Shown: positions 12,795 through 23,198 of the stretch, piece by piece
How the letters are laid out: each line of letters starts with the position of its first letter
Numbering within the stretch: position 1 is the stretch's first letter
Source of the DNA: Girardinichthys multiradiatus
Taxonomy: Eukaryota; Chordata; Actinopteri; Cyprinodontiformes; Goodeidae
Assembly: GCF_021462225.1 (NCBI RefSeq)
Contig: NC_061817.1
Location: forward strand, 15,281,810 to 15,345,809
Reading direction: 5' to 3'
DNA length: 64,000 nt
Made by a program: the position numbers and the translations under genes
Notes under the pieces: generated by a model
Database searches by the model: none
The model's input: the letters and a program-made list of their open reading frames with translations, nothing else
What the model was told of the DNA's origin: nothing

Positions 12795-14749
12795 TCAGCC
12801 AGAGCATCCTCTGCATCCACAGTGAGTGCACTCAATGATCCTTCCCTGCAAAAGACAGACAATTTCAATATAAGACCAGACAGCTTTCTGTAGCAAACAC
12901 ATTAAAAATAAAGCTGGTTTAAACAATGAGGTTTGCTAAAACTCCGCCAAACGTACGACTTCCAGCTTGCTCTTGGGGACTCTGCAAATGCAGTTAGTTC
13001 CAAAGTTGGTGTCTCGTGTTTGGATGCAGCGCAGGCAGCACAGGTTCTCATAGCCCTGCTTCTTCCACTTGGCTATCAGGTTCTTGTCTGCATAGCCTTC
13101 CTTTATGCAGTAGTCATACAACTCTGCCAAAAAACAAACAAAAGAAACATTTAATCTGGCAGATATAAACTGCTCTCCTATTTGATAAACTAGAGATGTA
13201 GAGATGATGGAAGGATACAACATTTAGAAAATGGGATGGGAAATGGCATCTGGAAATTAAACATCTTGCCAAACTAGTCCAGATCTGGACAATATCAAAT
13301 ATCAGTTTACAAATTTTGCATGAACCCTGACTTCAGGTTACCATTCAAAAGTTTACACAGACACAGTAACATTTACATTTAAATCATTAGAGCAGTCAAG
13401 AAAGAGCAGAGAAACAAGTGCTGAGCATCTCTGTGGGTCCTGCGTACCTCGGCTGATGGCTTTTCTTTTGTAGAAGAGGTCGTAGATGTATCGACTGCGC
13501 TGATGGTGCAGCCTGAAAATTGGCCAGAGAGACTCCACCTTTCGCTTCCCCTCATGAGGGTCTGTTTCAGCTGGGACACAGACGGAAATATTGTGTGAAG
13601 ATATTTTAATAAATTATCCAGAGATGTTGTGTATTAACCCAAAATAAAGCAGGAAAAAAATATTGGAGCCTGCTTACTAATATGTCAGTAATTTTCCCCA
13701 TTAATAAATTAACACTAAGATTAAGAACAGTCCTGTCTAATTTTGTTTTAATTTCCAAACCAGGATTTTTTCCAAAAGCAGAGGTTTTCAAAACGTGCAA
13801 AAAAGAAAAATAAAGAGTTGATTCGGCTTTGTGTGGGATGATGACATCACAAGAGGCACAAAGCACCAAGCAGAGTGGACAAGTGACTAATGACACATTT
13901 CAACAGACTTTGAAGCCTTCATGTATTGGCGTGGGAAACTTAGAAATTTATTTTGCTGAGCCAAAGTGATCTGAAGGTCAAATAGTGAAAAATCTGATTT
14001 ATTTCCAATTCATTAAAAACATCCTAATAAAGAACTGAAACCATTTCAAAACAACAGAATGTGTTTTATGCACTTTTTTGACATCAGTAAAAATCTGATG
14101 AAGAGCTTTTTTTTTTTCATTTTTCTGTGAGAAAAACTACTATTTTAAGAACCCACAGAACCGTTTTGTCTGTTTTATGTGTTATAGATCTAAGTAGACT
14201 AAAAAACACTTTGGTTATGCCTTGTGTGATGTCACTTGAGGCATGTGCGTGCTTGTGTTTTGGAGGGTAGTTTTGATCTTGATTAAATGATTTATTGCCA
14301 AATATCCTAACAAAATGGGAAAAAAACGACCTTGAAATGTTTTTTGTTTTTTTTTTTGTGACAAACTATATCTAAAGTGAGTATGCTTTTAGTTTAAGTA
14401 TTTAGTATAAGATTTTAGAGACTGTCTGGCTGGTAGCTTTAATGCCAGACTTGTGTTGGCAATCCTTTCCAAAGCTATTGCTGGACTATCTTAATTTAAA
14501 AGCCCATGGCACACCACTAAAGTATAAGCATGGACATATTTTTACTTTACGTAGGTAAAACATTAGAAGCACGTAAATAGGGACATTAGGCTTTATCTCA
14601 CAGGCTTCCTGTATCCTTTTCTCCTGCCATTTCGTTCATTAAACATCCGACCTACCTTCTCTCATTTTCTGATCCAGCTCATCCAAAGTGGGCTCAATGA
14701 GCTCCCATCCATCTGGGGGTGGCTTTCTACTCCTCTTTACTTTCGGCAT
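12795..14749 (-). CDS. bud31: BUD31 splicing factor, complete
   Basis: Four coding exons on the - strand: 14749-14656, 13570-13448, 13123-12957 and 12845-12795, all with GT-AG introns and in phase, giving 144 aa, the length of human BUD31. The protein starts [20 protein letters not shown], continues with the [12 protein letters not shown] and [19 protein letters not shown] blocks and ends [15 protein letters not shown]. The Cys-rich C-terminal half ([19 protein letters not shown]) binds zinc. BUD31 is a core spliceosome protein of the activated (Bact/C) complexes in the nucleus. The start codon is the conserved family start. A continuous frame through the exon 3 donor (ending VVRLAEF) is intron read-through. 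pdap1 lies head-to-head 625 bases away. Confidence 0.97.
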
Positions 14750-15373
14750 TTTGTCTGCTTTAAACAAAATTACAGCAAAACAGAAGCTTCTGGTGTTTTC
14801 GATCCGTAAGTCTCCGAGTCTGAGCCCGTTTCAGGCGCGCAATTTTGACGTCATCACGGGGCCTGGTGACGACATCACTTAGTAAATAATAACACACTTC
14901 CCTATACTGGAGTTTATAGTTCTTTGGGTTATCTTTAATCAATAACGTTTTGGAGTTTATTTACACCTGTGTTTTGTTAGTAAATGCTTTTGAATGATAA
15001 CATAAACTTCAGGTTTTATTTCTATGCTGCCCTATTGCATCACATTAGCACACCCCTAAATTGCCTTTAAATAAAAAACAAAAGTAATCTTATTGCTTTT
15101 TAGAAAATAAAAATGTGTTAATTTCAATCAAACTAAAGTTGGGTGCGGCTTTAATGTTTGTTTAATAGCGACAAGACTTGCCTTGTAAATGTTTGTACAT
15201 TTCTTGAACAAAACATTTGCTGACAGGCAAATGGTTGAACACCTCAGACTGGCTTCGGCTCTTCGCTTCTCTGAGTTTAGCCAGCTGTCAGTTTATGCTG
15301 TTGCCATAACATTTATGTTTTCTGTCAGTGTTTTCCTCTTTCATAACTTGTAACTAAGGCTTTGTTTGACGAA
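14750..15373. promoter_or_regulatory. Divergent promoter region between bud31 and pdap1
   Basis: The region separates the start codons of two divergent genes. A GC-richer, CpG-containing patch at about 14800-14880 (caggcgcgc, cgtcatcacgggg) is probably the bud31 transcription start area. The remainder up to pdap1 is AT-rich. Human BUD31 and PDAP1 are also immediate neighbours (7q22.1), so the arrangement is probably ancestral. Confidence 0.6.
14846..14853. promoter_or_regulatory. Perfect CRE palindrome (TGACGTCA) in the bud31/pdap1 promoter
   Basis: TGACGTCA lies 97 bases upstream of the bud31 ATG, with a half-site TGACG at 14867-14871. The full site is the consensus for CREB/ATF factors. 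Its place in the 0.6 kb between two divergent housekeeping genes suggests shared or bud31-side regulation. Function is inferred from the motif alone. Confidence 0.6.
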
Positions 15374-18300
15374 ATGCCAAAAGGAGGTAAGAATAGCGGC
15401 TACACGCCTTACATTGGTTTTAAAACTAATTTTTGTTTATTTTTTTGTGGTCACCGAGAAGAGAAAACGACACACCCGCCGGTGTCCCATATAACTGTTT
15501 ATTTTATCTTGTTAAAAATAGAGAGACGGTTATAAATTGATGTTATTGGTGTATCTGTATCCTATAATAGTAGCATGTTCACTGTCCAGCTCATTAGGTG
15601 TACACAATGTACTCAGGAATGTGTGAGTGATATAATGCTGCGTTTTGTTTCAGGTAAAAAAGGTGGCCACAAAGGTCGCATGCGCACGTACACTAGCCCC
15701 GAGGAGATAGATGCTCAGATGAAAGCAGAGAAGGAGAGGAAAAAGGTTGGTTTAAGAGGGTACACCCGATTATTGCTTACCCACACAGGTTGATTCTGTA
15801 TTTCTCATCATACGACGTATTAATAGTTTTTTCTCTGACAGTGAACTATTATAAGTTTTGTCTGTATATTTTAAGATAATTTAATGTAGTATTTATTGCA
15901 TAACTGTGAACATAGATTTGAGAGACATTAAGAACCAAGTGTAGGTATGAAGTGTAATTTATAGGATGACAAAAATAGAAAAAAAAAAATGGCACATTAT
16001 TCAGCATATTATGAATTTCGAATATGATTGAAGTGAAAAATAGACAAATAAAAAAAATCATATTCATTTGAAACCTCATGCAAACAATGCTTGGTATACT
16101 TTTTTCATTGGTTAGAGTAGATGTCAGATAATTGACTTGTAATTTTCCATTAAAGGTCATGTATGTTATTGTAAAATATATATTTTACTGTAAAAACAGC
16201 GACTAAGAGCCTCCTGCCTTGAAACAAAAATTAATTCNNNNNNNNNNNNNNNNNNNNNNNNNNNNNNNNNNNNNNNNNNNNNNNNNNNNNNNNNNNNNNN
16301 NNNNNNNNNNNNNNNNNNNNNNNNNNNNNNNNNNNNNTGTGGTGAAGAGAGAGCTGAGCCGAAAAGCGAAGCTCTCGATTTACCGGTCGGTCTACGTTCC
16401 TACCCTCACCTATGACCATGAACTTTGGGTCATAACCGAAAGAACGAGATCCCGGATACAAGTGGCTGAAATGAGCTTCCTCCGTAGGGTGGCCGGGCAC
16501 TCCCTTAGAGATAGGGTGAGGAGCTCAGCCATCCGGGAGGGGGTCGGAGTAGAGCCGGAGTAGAGCCGCTACTCCTCCACATCAAGAAGAGCCAGTTGAG
16601 GTGGCTCGGGCATCTACACCAGACGCCTCCTGGACGCCTTCCTCGGGAGGTGTTCCAGGCACGTCCCACTGGGAGGAGGCCCAGGGGACGGCCCAGGACA
16701 CGCTGGAGGGACTATGTCTCTCGGCTGGCCTGGGAACGCCTTGGGCTCCCCCCGGAGGAGCTGGAAGAGGTGTCTTGGGAGAGGGACGTCTGGGCATCTC
16801 TGCTGAGTCTGCTGCCCCCACGACCCGGTCCCGGATAAGCGGAAGACGACGAGTACGATTTTAAAACCGAATAACTGTTAATGAGTGATATTCTGGGATT
16901 TTTACCTTAATAAATAATTAACAAGATTTGTCATAATTGCAACCCATAGTTTCAAATAAACGCTATTTTGGAGGGTATGGAGCAGCTTGTAGTGTAATCG
17001 TCATTACAGCAATTGGAGAAAAAACAGCTTTTACAGGCTTGCTAATGGTAGCATAAATGCTTAAAAAGATTTAGGTATCGGTATGATCAGGATCACCAGA
17101 TGCGGTGATGTTGGGTGCCTGTTCTTAACCTGGTGCTTTTTATAACGTTCTGATGAGTGTATGCTGCCTCTGCTTTGTGTTGTTTTTATGTCACAGCATG
17201 AACAGGAAGAGGAAGGGGAAGAAGGAGCATCTCCTAAAGACACAACAGAAGAGAAGCAACCGGGATCTGACTCAGAGGACAGTGATGACGACGATTCCCT
17301 GGTACCACATTGCCCGCCCTCCACCATTGCTCTGTTAAACATGCACACACTGTTTAAAGCAACAGTTAATAGTTCTGTATTAATGATTCAGATTAGGATT
17401 TTTTTGGGAGTTATAAAACTGGATGACCAAACCCAACTTATTGAGTTCCTCAGGGCGCCATTTTTGAGCAGCTTTATTTTAAAATTCACATTTTAAATAT
17501 GACGACGATTATTTTAAATATGTATTATGGTACTTCTTGCCATATGCAGACTATACAAACCTCTATATCTATGTGATGACAGGCCCTAGCAGTCACTAAG
17601 TGTCTTTAGATTATCAGTGAGTGGATGGGGCAGAATTGTCTCGAGCTTAAAGCAGAAGAAAACAGATATCGGGTGTTTACTTCCAAATTTGCAATGTTGG
17701 AGGTCAGCGCTTAGCTACACTCAGAGAGGCTTAAAAGTTGAGGTAAGCTAGTAGCCAACTGAGGTGTAGTCAAGGACTTAGAGCGAAAATTTTAACCTCA
17801 ATTCGGGACTGAAACACAATTGTTTCTCATTCATTTTCCTGTAAAGGCAAACAGTTAAATTTTTTTAAGATCTTCAATATTTATTTTAAATTTGTGTTTT
17901 CCTGCTGCTGTCTGGAGGCTTAATATTTACATGTAATTGTTTTTTTCTAATTCTTGTCTTTTTCACTTTATTTGCTTATTTGTGCAGAGAAAGAGAGCAG
18001 GAGTGGAAGGATTGATAGAAATTGAGAACCCCAACAGAGTGACTCAAAAGTCTAAGAAGGTGACACAGATTGAGCTGGATGAACCCCAACAATTATCAAG
18101 GAGAGAGAGGTTTGTGATTACTGCCTGTTTCCCTGCCATCAAATAGGGGTTTTACATAAATGCACTGTATTAATCATAAATAGATTTCTCCAGACCTGTG
18201 TATAATGTTCAGAATTGCAGCGAAACTTAAATTAAAACATCTTCCCTCGTGTTTAGATATGCAACACCACAAATATGCTGCATGTTTCTATTCCACAGCT

Positions 18301-19750
18301 TGTGGTTTGGTGTTGTTCCCTGCAAGAAAGTCAGATCTTGTTAAAAAAAATATTCAAATGTTCTATAATCAGAAATATTGAGTGTTTAATTTTCTCACAA
18401 ACAGAGAAGAGATTGAGAAGCAGAAAGCGAAGGAGCGGTACATGAAGATGCACCTGGCAGGGAAGACGGACCAGGCCAAAGCAGACCTCGCCCGCCTCGC
18501 AATCATCAGGAAACAAAGAGAGGAGGCAGCGAAAAAGAAAGAAGAAGAGAAAAAAGGTGGGGCGCCAAAGCTGGGGATGAACTCTTACGCTGTCAAAAGC
18601 ATTCAGCGGTGACTGAACTGCAGGAGGGTAATATTGACTTGAATAAAGCAGGGAAGTGCGATGAAGAAACCTGAGGTGAGCCTGAAGGATAATTAACAGC
18701 TGGCTGTACCTTTAGAACAGGACGGATACAGAATGGACTGTTTCTAGTAGTTTGTGGATGGTCATAGATCTTCTGTTTGTAGATAATATAAAAAAAAACA
18801 AAAAACAGAACGAAGGTGTAGAAGTTAAACTGAACAAACTTTATCTATAACCTCTTTTTAAATGACCAGGGTTGTTGCAAGTTGATTTGAGTTCTCCAAA
18901 TCTAGCTGGAATAGAAAAATAAATGGACTCACAGCACCTTGTAAAATGATTTACGCCCGTTCAACATTTTGTGTTGTTACAACCTCAAACCTTAATGTAC
19001 TTGATGTGAAATGTGCACTTTATTCTGATACCCCAAAATAAATCACAGTGTACCCAAATTCCTTCTGAAGCCACCTATTTAGTAAATTAGATATGTAATT
19101 TTCTTTGAATTTCTTTGAAGGCCTCCGAGGTTTGTTGGAGAACATTACTGAAGAGCAGGGAACACAGTAGACTGGTTGGGGATAATGTGCTTCTGAAACT
19201 GTTGTTAAACTGTATCCCAAGCTTTGAACATCTCTGGCCTGACCAGATGAGCACCAGAGGAGGAGCACCAGAGATCCACAGCTTAATTTGAGAATCTGTT
19301 GACAAGAAAACTCCAGAAATCTGGCCTTTTAAAAAAGAGTGGCAGGAAGAAAGAAGAAGAGATCTCATTTGAAGTTTGCTATAAGCAAACATGAAGAGGA
19401 AAGTGCTCTGGTCAGTTCAAAACTGAGTTTTTGGCCAAAATGTAAAATTTCCTTGTAGAGAAAAACCAACAATGCCCATCACCCTGAGCAGACCATCTCC
19501 ATGTTGATACATGGTGGTGGCAGAATCATGGTATGTGGATGTTTCTAAAGCTTCTCACAAACATGTTACTTTGAGTCCTACCTTAAGATCTCAAAAAGCT
19601 GCAGTATTTCTATGCAGCCATGATATATGATGTCGACATGCAGCATGCTGATCTGATTGTCTATATTTACCTTTTTCTCTTACAGCAAAAGATGCGGTGG
19701 CAGCGGCGGCGGCAGCAGCCAGAGGTGTGAACTCCCTCGCTCTGAAATGA
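15374..19750 (+). CDS. pdap1: PDAP1, 28 kDa heat- and acid-stable phosphoprotein, complete
   Basis: Six coding exons: 15374-15386, 15654-15745, 17197-17301, 17988-18109, 18405-18556 and 19686-19750, all GT-AG and in phase, giving 182 aa (human 181). It begins [20 protein letters not shown] with the conserved [15 protein letters not shown]. An acidic Ser/Asp stretch ([11 protein letters not shown], typical casein-kinase-type sites) follows, then [14 protein letters not shown], then the highly conserved helical [20 protein letters not shown] block. The gene encodes a PDGF-associated, RNA-binding-type phosphoprotein. The C-terminal exon carries a run of seven Ala before VNSLALK, where the human tail differs. 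Reading through the exon 5 donor (to stop 18612) gives a false alternative C-terminus. Intron 2 holds an assembly gap and a LINE 3' end; intron 5 holds a Tc1 relic. Confidence 0.95.
16238..16337. other. Assembly gap (100 N) in pdap1 intron 2
   Basis: Exactly 100 N, the usual placeholder for a gap of unknown size. Ordinary intron sequence precedes it and the 3' half of a LINE follows, so the missing piece may contain the rest of that LINE. Confidence 0.95.
16338..16857 (+). mobile_element. 3' end of a non-LTR retrotransposon (RTE/Rex-like), broken
   Basis: After the gap a frame reads [20 protein letters not shown], then [17 protein letters not shown], the region C-terminal to the reverse transcriptase core. 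It stops after VEPE at 16561-16563, next to a short duplicated gtagagccggagtagagccg. It resumes in another frame at 16596 with RWLGHLHQ...[23 protein letters not shown] and ends at 16838. Clade assignment is my inference from the style of the tail. It probably belongs to the same family as 45482-47407. Confidence 0.75.
18930..19600 (+). mobile_element. Decayed Tc1/mariner-like relic (family R) in pdap1 intron 5
   Basis: It has a left end with cttgtaaaatgatttacgcc and ttacaacctcaaaccttaatg. The middle has the shared gagatccacagctt and a late catcaccctgagcag to catggtggtggcag block that reads as transposase remains. No frame is open along it. Confidence 0.55.
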
Positions 19751-20103
19751 TGCACAGTCTTAATCGAGGCTTTTCCACTTATTCATGGACTGGCGCAATA
19801 TACATATGACTATTTTTAACGAAAGATCATTGAAGAATATTTGACATGACTGTCACTATGAACAGTTGGAAAATGATTGAGGAGGCAGTCATGGAGAGGG
19901 GTTGTATATATTTTCCATGGAGTGATGGCTTCAAGTTCCTCCTGGAAGTAAAGCTACAAATAAGAATATATTGATCTTCACGTACACTTGGAATGAACCC
20001 TTCAGTGTTAATCCCACTTAATCATTGTACAATCCCAACTTTGCTAAGCGAGCTTCGCCACTTTGTCTTCTTTTTTTGATCTTACGTTGTATATAACTGA
20101 CTC

Positions 20104-20109
20104 ATTAAA
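20104..20109 (+). promoter_or_regulatory. Likely pdap1 polyadenylation signal (ATTAAA)
   Basis: ATTAAA sits about 355 bases after the pdap1 stop, with no closer AATAAA in the downstream sequence. Confidence 0.4.
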
Positions 20110-20529
20110 ACAAATTTCAGATTAATTATATGAAACCAGTAAAATGTCTCTATTCATTATTTTGCCTGAGTTTGAACAAAGAACCCAGCGTTGTTAGCCT
20201 CCGGATGTATTTCATGCTGCGTCTAGACGTCTGGTATCAGACCTCTGTGGTCCGGTTGAAGGCTGGTTTTCCCAACAGGGGGTGACAGAGTCTGTGTTGG
20301 ATCTCCTGATGGAAAACTAGGTTGAGTCAATATTGCAAGATATAATCTCTGAAAGACTGCATATAAAAACGTACATGCTGTGTTTTAAAACCATTCAACT
20401 GATAAATAACTGTTACTTTTCTTATCTATGGGAACACTGGAATGTATTTTTTGGTGGAATGTAGCGACTAAGCATTTCTGAGATCTTTCAAAAAACCTGG
20501 TTAGAGGTTTTTTGAGCTCTGTCACCACT

Positions 20530-21240
20530 TCAGCAATACTGTGTATCTTTATTTCAGTAATTCATTTCAAAAAAGTGGAATTTGTATACCTTGGTTTTAA
20601 AATGAAATTCCAAATTTATTTAATCTGAAAATAGGCCCAGTGAGCTAGAGGCCTGTCTTTGTCTTTCCTTGATCCAGACAAGATGTTTCTAACATTTCTG
20701 GTTTAGGAGTAGCTTAAGACAAGCAATGCGACAGATGTAGCCTATGTCTATGATATATCTGTGTGTGCGCAGGCTTATGAAGCTCTGACTCAAGCTGCAG
20801 GTCACACCTTGTGAATCTCCGTCAATAGTCGTACACAGGCCTTCTTTCACAATGTTTTCAAGCCTGCAGTTATCCCTGTTTGGTTCTACTGCACTTTTTC
20901 CTTCCTCTCAATTTTCCATTTATATGCTTGGCTACAGCAGTTTCTGAACAGTCAGCCTCTTTAGCAGTGACCTGGCTAACCCTCCTTGAGGGTGTTTGAT
21001 GGACAACTGTCAGCAGTGAGGCAGGGAGGAAAATCTCCAAAATTCAGAGTGAGAAAACATGAGCATATTTTGAGTGAGATTTTTTGCTACTGCAACAAAA
21101 ATATATGTCAAGGCTTTTCCCAGCTTGACAGGGTGCTATATACTGTACTTCCACATATAGACATAAATAGTATATGTACATCAATTAAATATGTTTATTC
21201 ACTCATAGACTTTCATTTCAGACGATAGACTATTTACAAG
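20530..21240 (-). mobile_element. Decayed Tc1-type deletion derivative
   Basis: It contains antisense transposase scraps (ctccttgagggtgtttgatgg then caactgtcagcag), like the remains at 5468-6412 and 27265-27834. The start phrase atttcagtaattcatttc resembles an eroded terminal repeat. Boundaries are approximate. Confidence 0.4.
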
Positions 21241-21700
21241 AAAAGGTAACTTTGTCCTTTATGGCATTGTAATTAATGGTGTCAATGGTGGTTTAATTTT
21301 AGTCTTGTAAAAATAACGCCTCATTTGTTTCTCTGTAAGCTGGATTGGTAAGAAATCAAATAGTTTGCTTTTTTTTCTAAATTAAATGCCTCTGTAGATT
21401 TTACTTATATTAAATGAGGTTTTTTTTGCTTATGTTATTTTGTTACATTTAAATGTTATTTACCGTTTCTATGTTTGCACACATTTCTTTTAATCTTTAC
21501 TTACAGTTTCTGAATTAGACATTTTATTATTTAGCTTTTATTTCCACGTGGTCCATCTTGTCCATGTTTTTTAAGTTGCATAATGAGGTAAATTGTGATG
21601 TGTTTTTTTTTAAAGTACGTGACTCTACACTCAAGCTGATGTTGGCAGCAGTTCACGTTGTTGTTACGTAAGCGGAAAAAGTCGAGAAGAACGTGATCCG

Positions 21701-21720
21701 ATTGGCTGAAAGTTTCGCGG
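21701..21720 (+). promoter_or_regulatory. shmt1 promoter elements: inverted CCAAT box and E2F-like site
   Basis: ATTGG (21701-21705) is an inverted CCAAT, followed by TTTCGCGG (21713-21720), close to the E2F consensus. They lie just upstream of a putative non-coding first exon ending at 21837 (donor CTG|GTGAGT). E2F control is plausible for a gene feeding thymidylate synthesis, but this is inference from motifs. Confidence 0.4.
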
Positions 21721-21724
21721 ACTT

Positions 21725-21837
21725 TGCTCTTTGTGTGGAGGATTTGTTTGTAGCAGACCTCTGTAAACTGATCCTAGCTCAGGTCTAGTACTGACAGCGG
21801 CGGGAGTCTCCATCATCATCATCGCCGTCATCCCCTG
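21725..21837 (+). other. shmt1: Putative non-coding first exon of shmt1
   Basis: A GC-richer stretch with a strong donor (cccctg|gtgagtgg, exon end 21837) precedes the coding exon, whose acceptor ttgttttag ends at 23167. No ATG-led conserved peptide is present. The 5' boundary is a guess. Confidence 0.45.
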
Positions 21838-22439
21838 GTGAGTGGTTCCTATTGAGAAAAACAAGAAAAAAAACATTTTTATTATTACAGCTCTCGTGTA
21901 TCCGGGCAGATAGTAAAGACTCGGATGACAGAGGTATGCAGAGGTTCTTCTTGTTTCTCCTGAGGTTTAGTAGCTTCTGCTGTGACATATGGTTCATAGC
22001 GGTTAGCGCAAGATCTCCCCCGTCAAAACAAGTTAGACGAATAGTTTTGCTCATAACTTCATTTTTTTTTTCAATCACACTGAATATATGTTATTCGATG
22101 TGTTTCCTTTCCATTTGCGGGTAGTTTTCCAGGTCAGATCTGGTTGCTATAATCAGGGACCTGCCGTCTGCAGATGCAATGCATGGCGACTGTCATGTGC
22201 AAAGACTTAGATTGTAGACTGGGCAGGCAGCCACATGCAGAGCAATCCCAGCTTTAAGGTTGCTCTGGGCGTTGCTTCACTGATCATGTTGGGACAGATT
22301 TTGCAGGACACTGCTCTGTGTAACGGTTCAAAGGTTAACTGATGAGTCCGAGGGGTTGCAACATTGTTGCTGATGAAGGATATGGAGTTGCAGTAATGGC
22401 CCAAATACAGTCCTTTAGTTTGAACCTTTCTCATACTAA

Positions 22440-23035
22440 AACTACAATCTTTCATGCAGTTTGTTTGGATTTTATGTGATAGACCAACAAAAAGTAATGA
22501 GTAAGGAGTAAGGAGAGCAATACTCAGAGAAGCAACCAGGAGACCCTTGGTAGCTCTGCAGAGATCCAGAGATCTGGTGGGAAAACCTTTCAGCAAGACA
22601 ACTATTCTGAACTGTATGGAAAGAGGTTTCCGCAGTGAAATATGGTGGTGCTATGAGGATGTTTTTTTTTTTTTTTAGGTTGGTGGATATAAATTCAGGG
22701 CAAACCTAAAAGAAAACCTGACGGCCCTAAATGCCAGACCTAAAATGAAATGGTTTAGATTAAGGCACATTCATGTTTTAGAATGGCCCAGTCAAAGTCC
22801 AGACCAAAATCCAACTCAGAATCTGCTGCAAGACTGAAATATTGATGTTCATAGATGTTCTTCATCCAATCTGAATGAGCATGAACTATGGATACATATC
22901 CATACCACACCTTTAGATTTTCATTTGTAATAAAAAAAAATAAAAGCCATATTTTAATTATGCTTTACTTTTTATTGGTCTATCGCACTGAATCCCAATA
23001 AAACACATGAAGGTTTGTGGTTGTAATATGAAGAA
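22440..23035 (+). mobile_element. Decayed Tc1/mariner-like relic (family R) in shmt1 intron 1
   Basis: It shares cagagatccagagatctgg, a tatggtggtgctatgagg block, cccagtcaaagtccaga and a right end aaggtttgtggttgtaat (about 23010) with the other family R relics. No open frame. Confidence 0.55.
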
Positions 23036-23198
23036 GTTTAAGAGACGATGAACTGACTGCTCATAACCCTCACATTTATTATCTGCGATCCATCCATGGT
23101 TGTCTCAACTTTTATGGATTCTTTTGTGTGGCTTATCTGTGTTTGCGATTCTTATCTCTTGTTTTAGATTTCCACGTTGTGACTCCTGAAAAACAACC

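Noticed and set aside
12936..12956. bud31 C-terminus VVRLAEF
   Set aside because: It is intron read-through past the GTACGT donor; the exon at 12845-12795 supplies the conserved [16 protein letters not shown] end.
18382..18612. pdap1 ending at 18612 with [18 protein letters not shown]
   Set aside because: This is read-through of the donor at 18557; splicing to 19686 restores the conserved C-terminal pattern.
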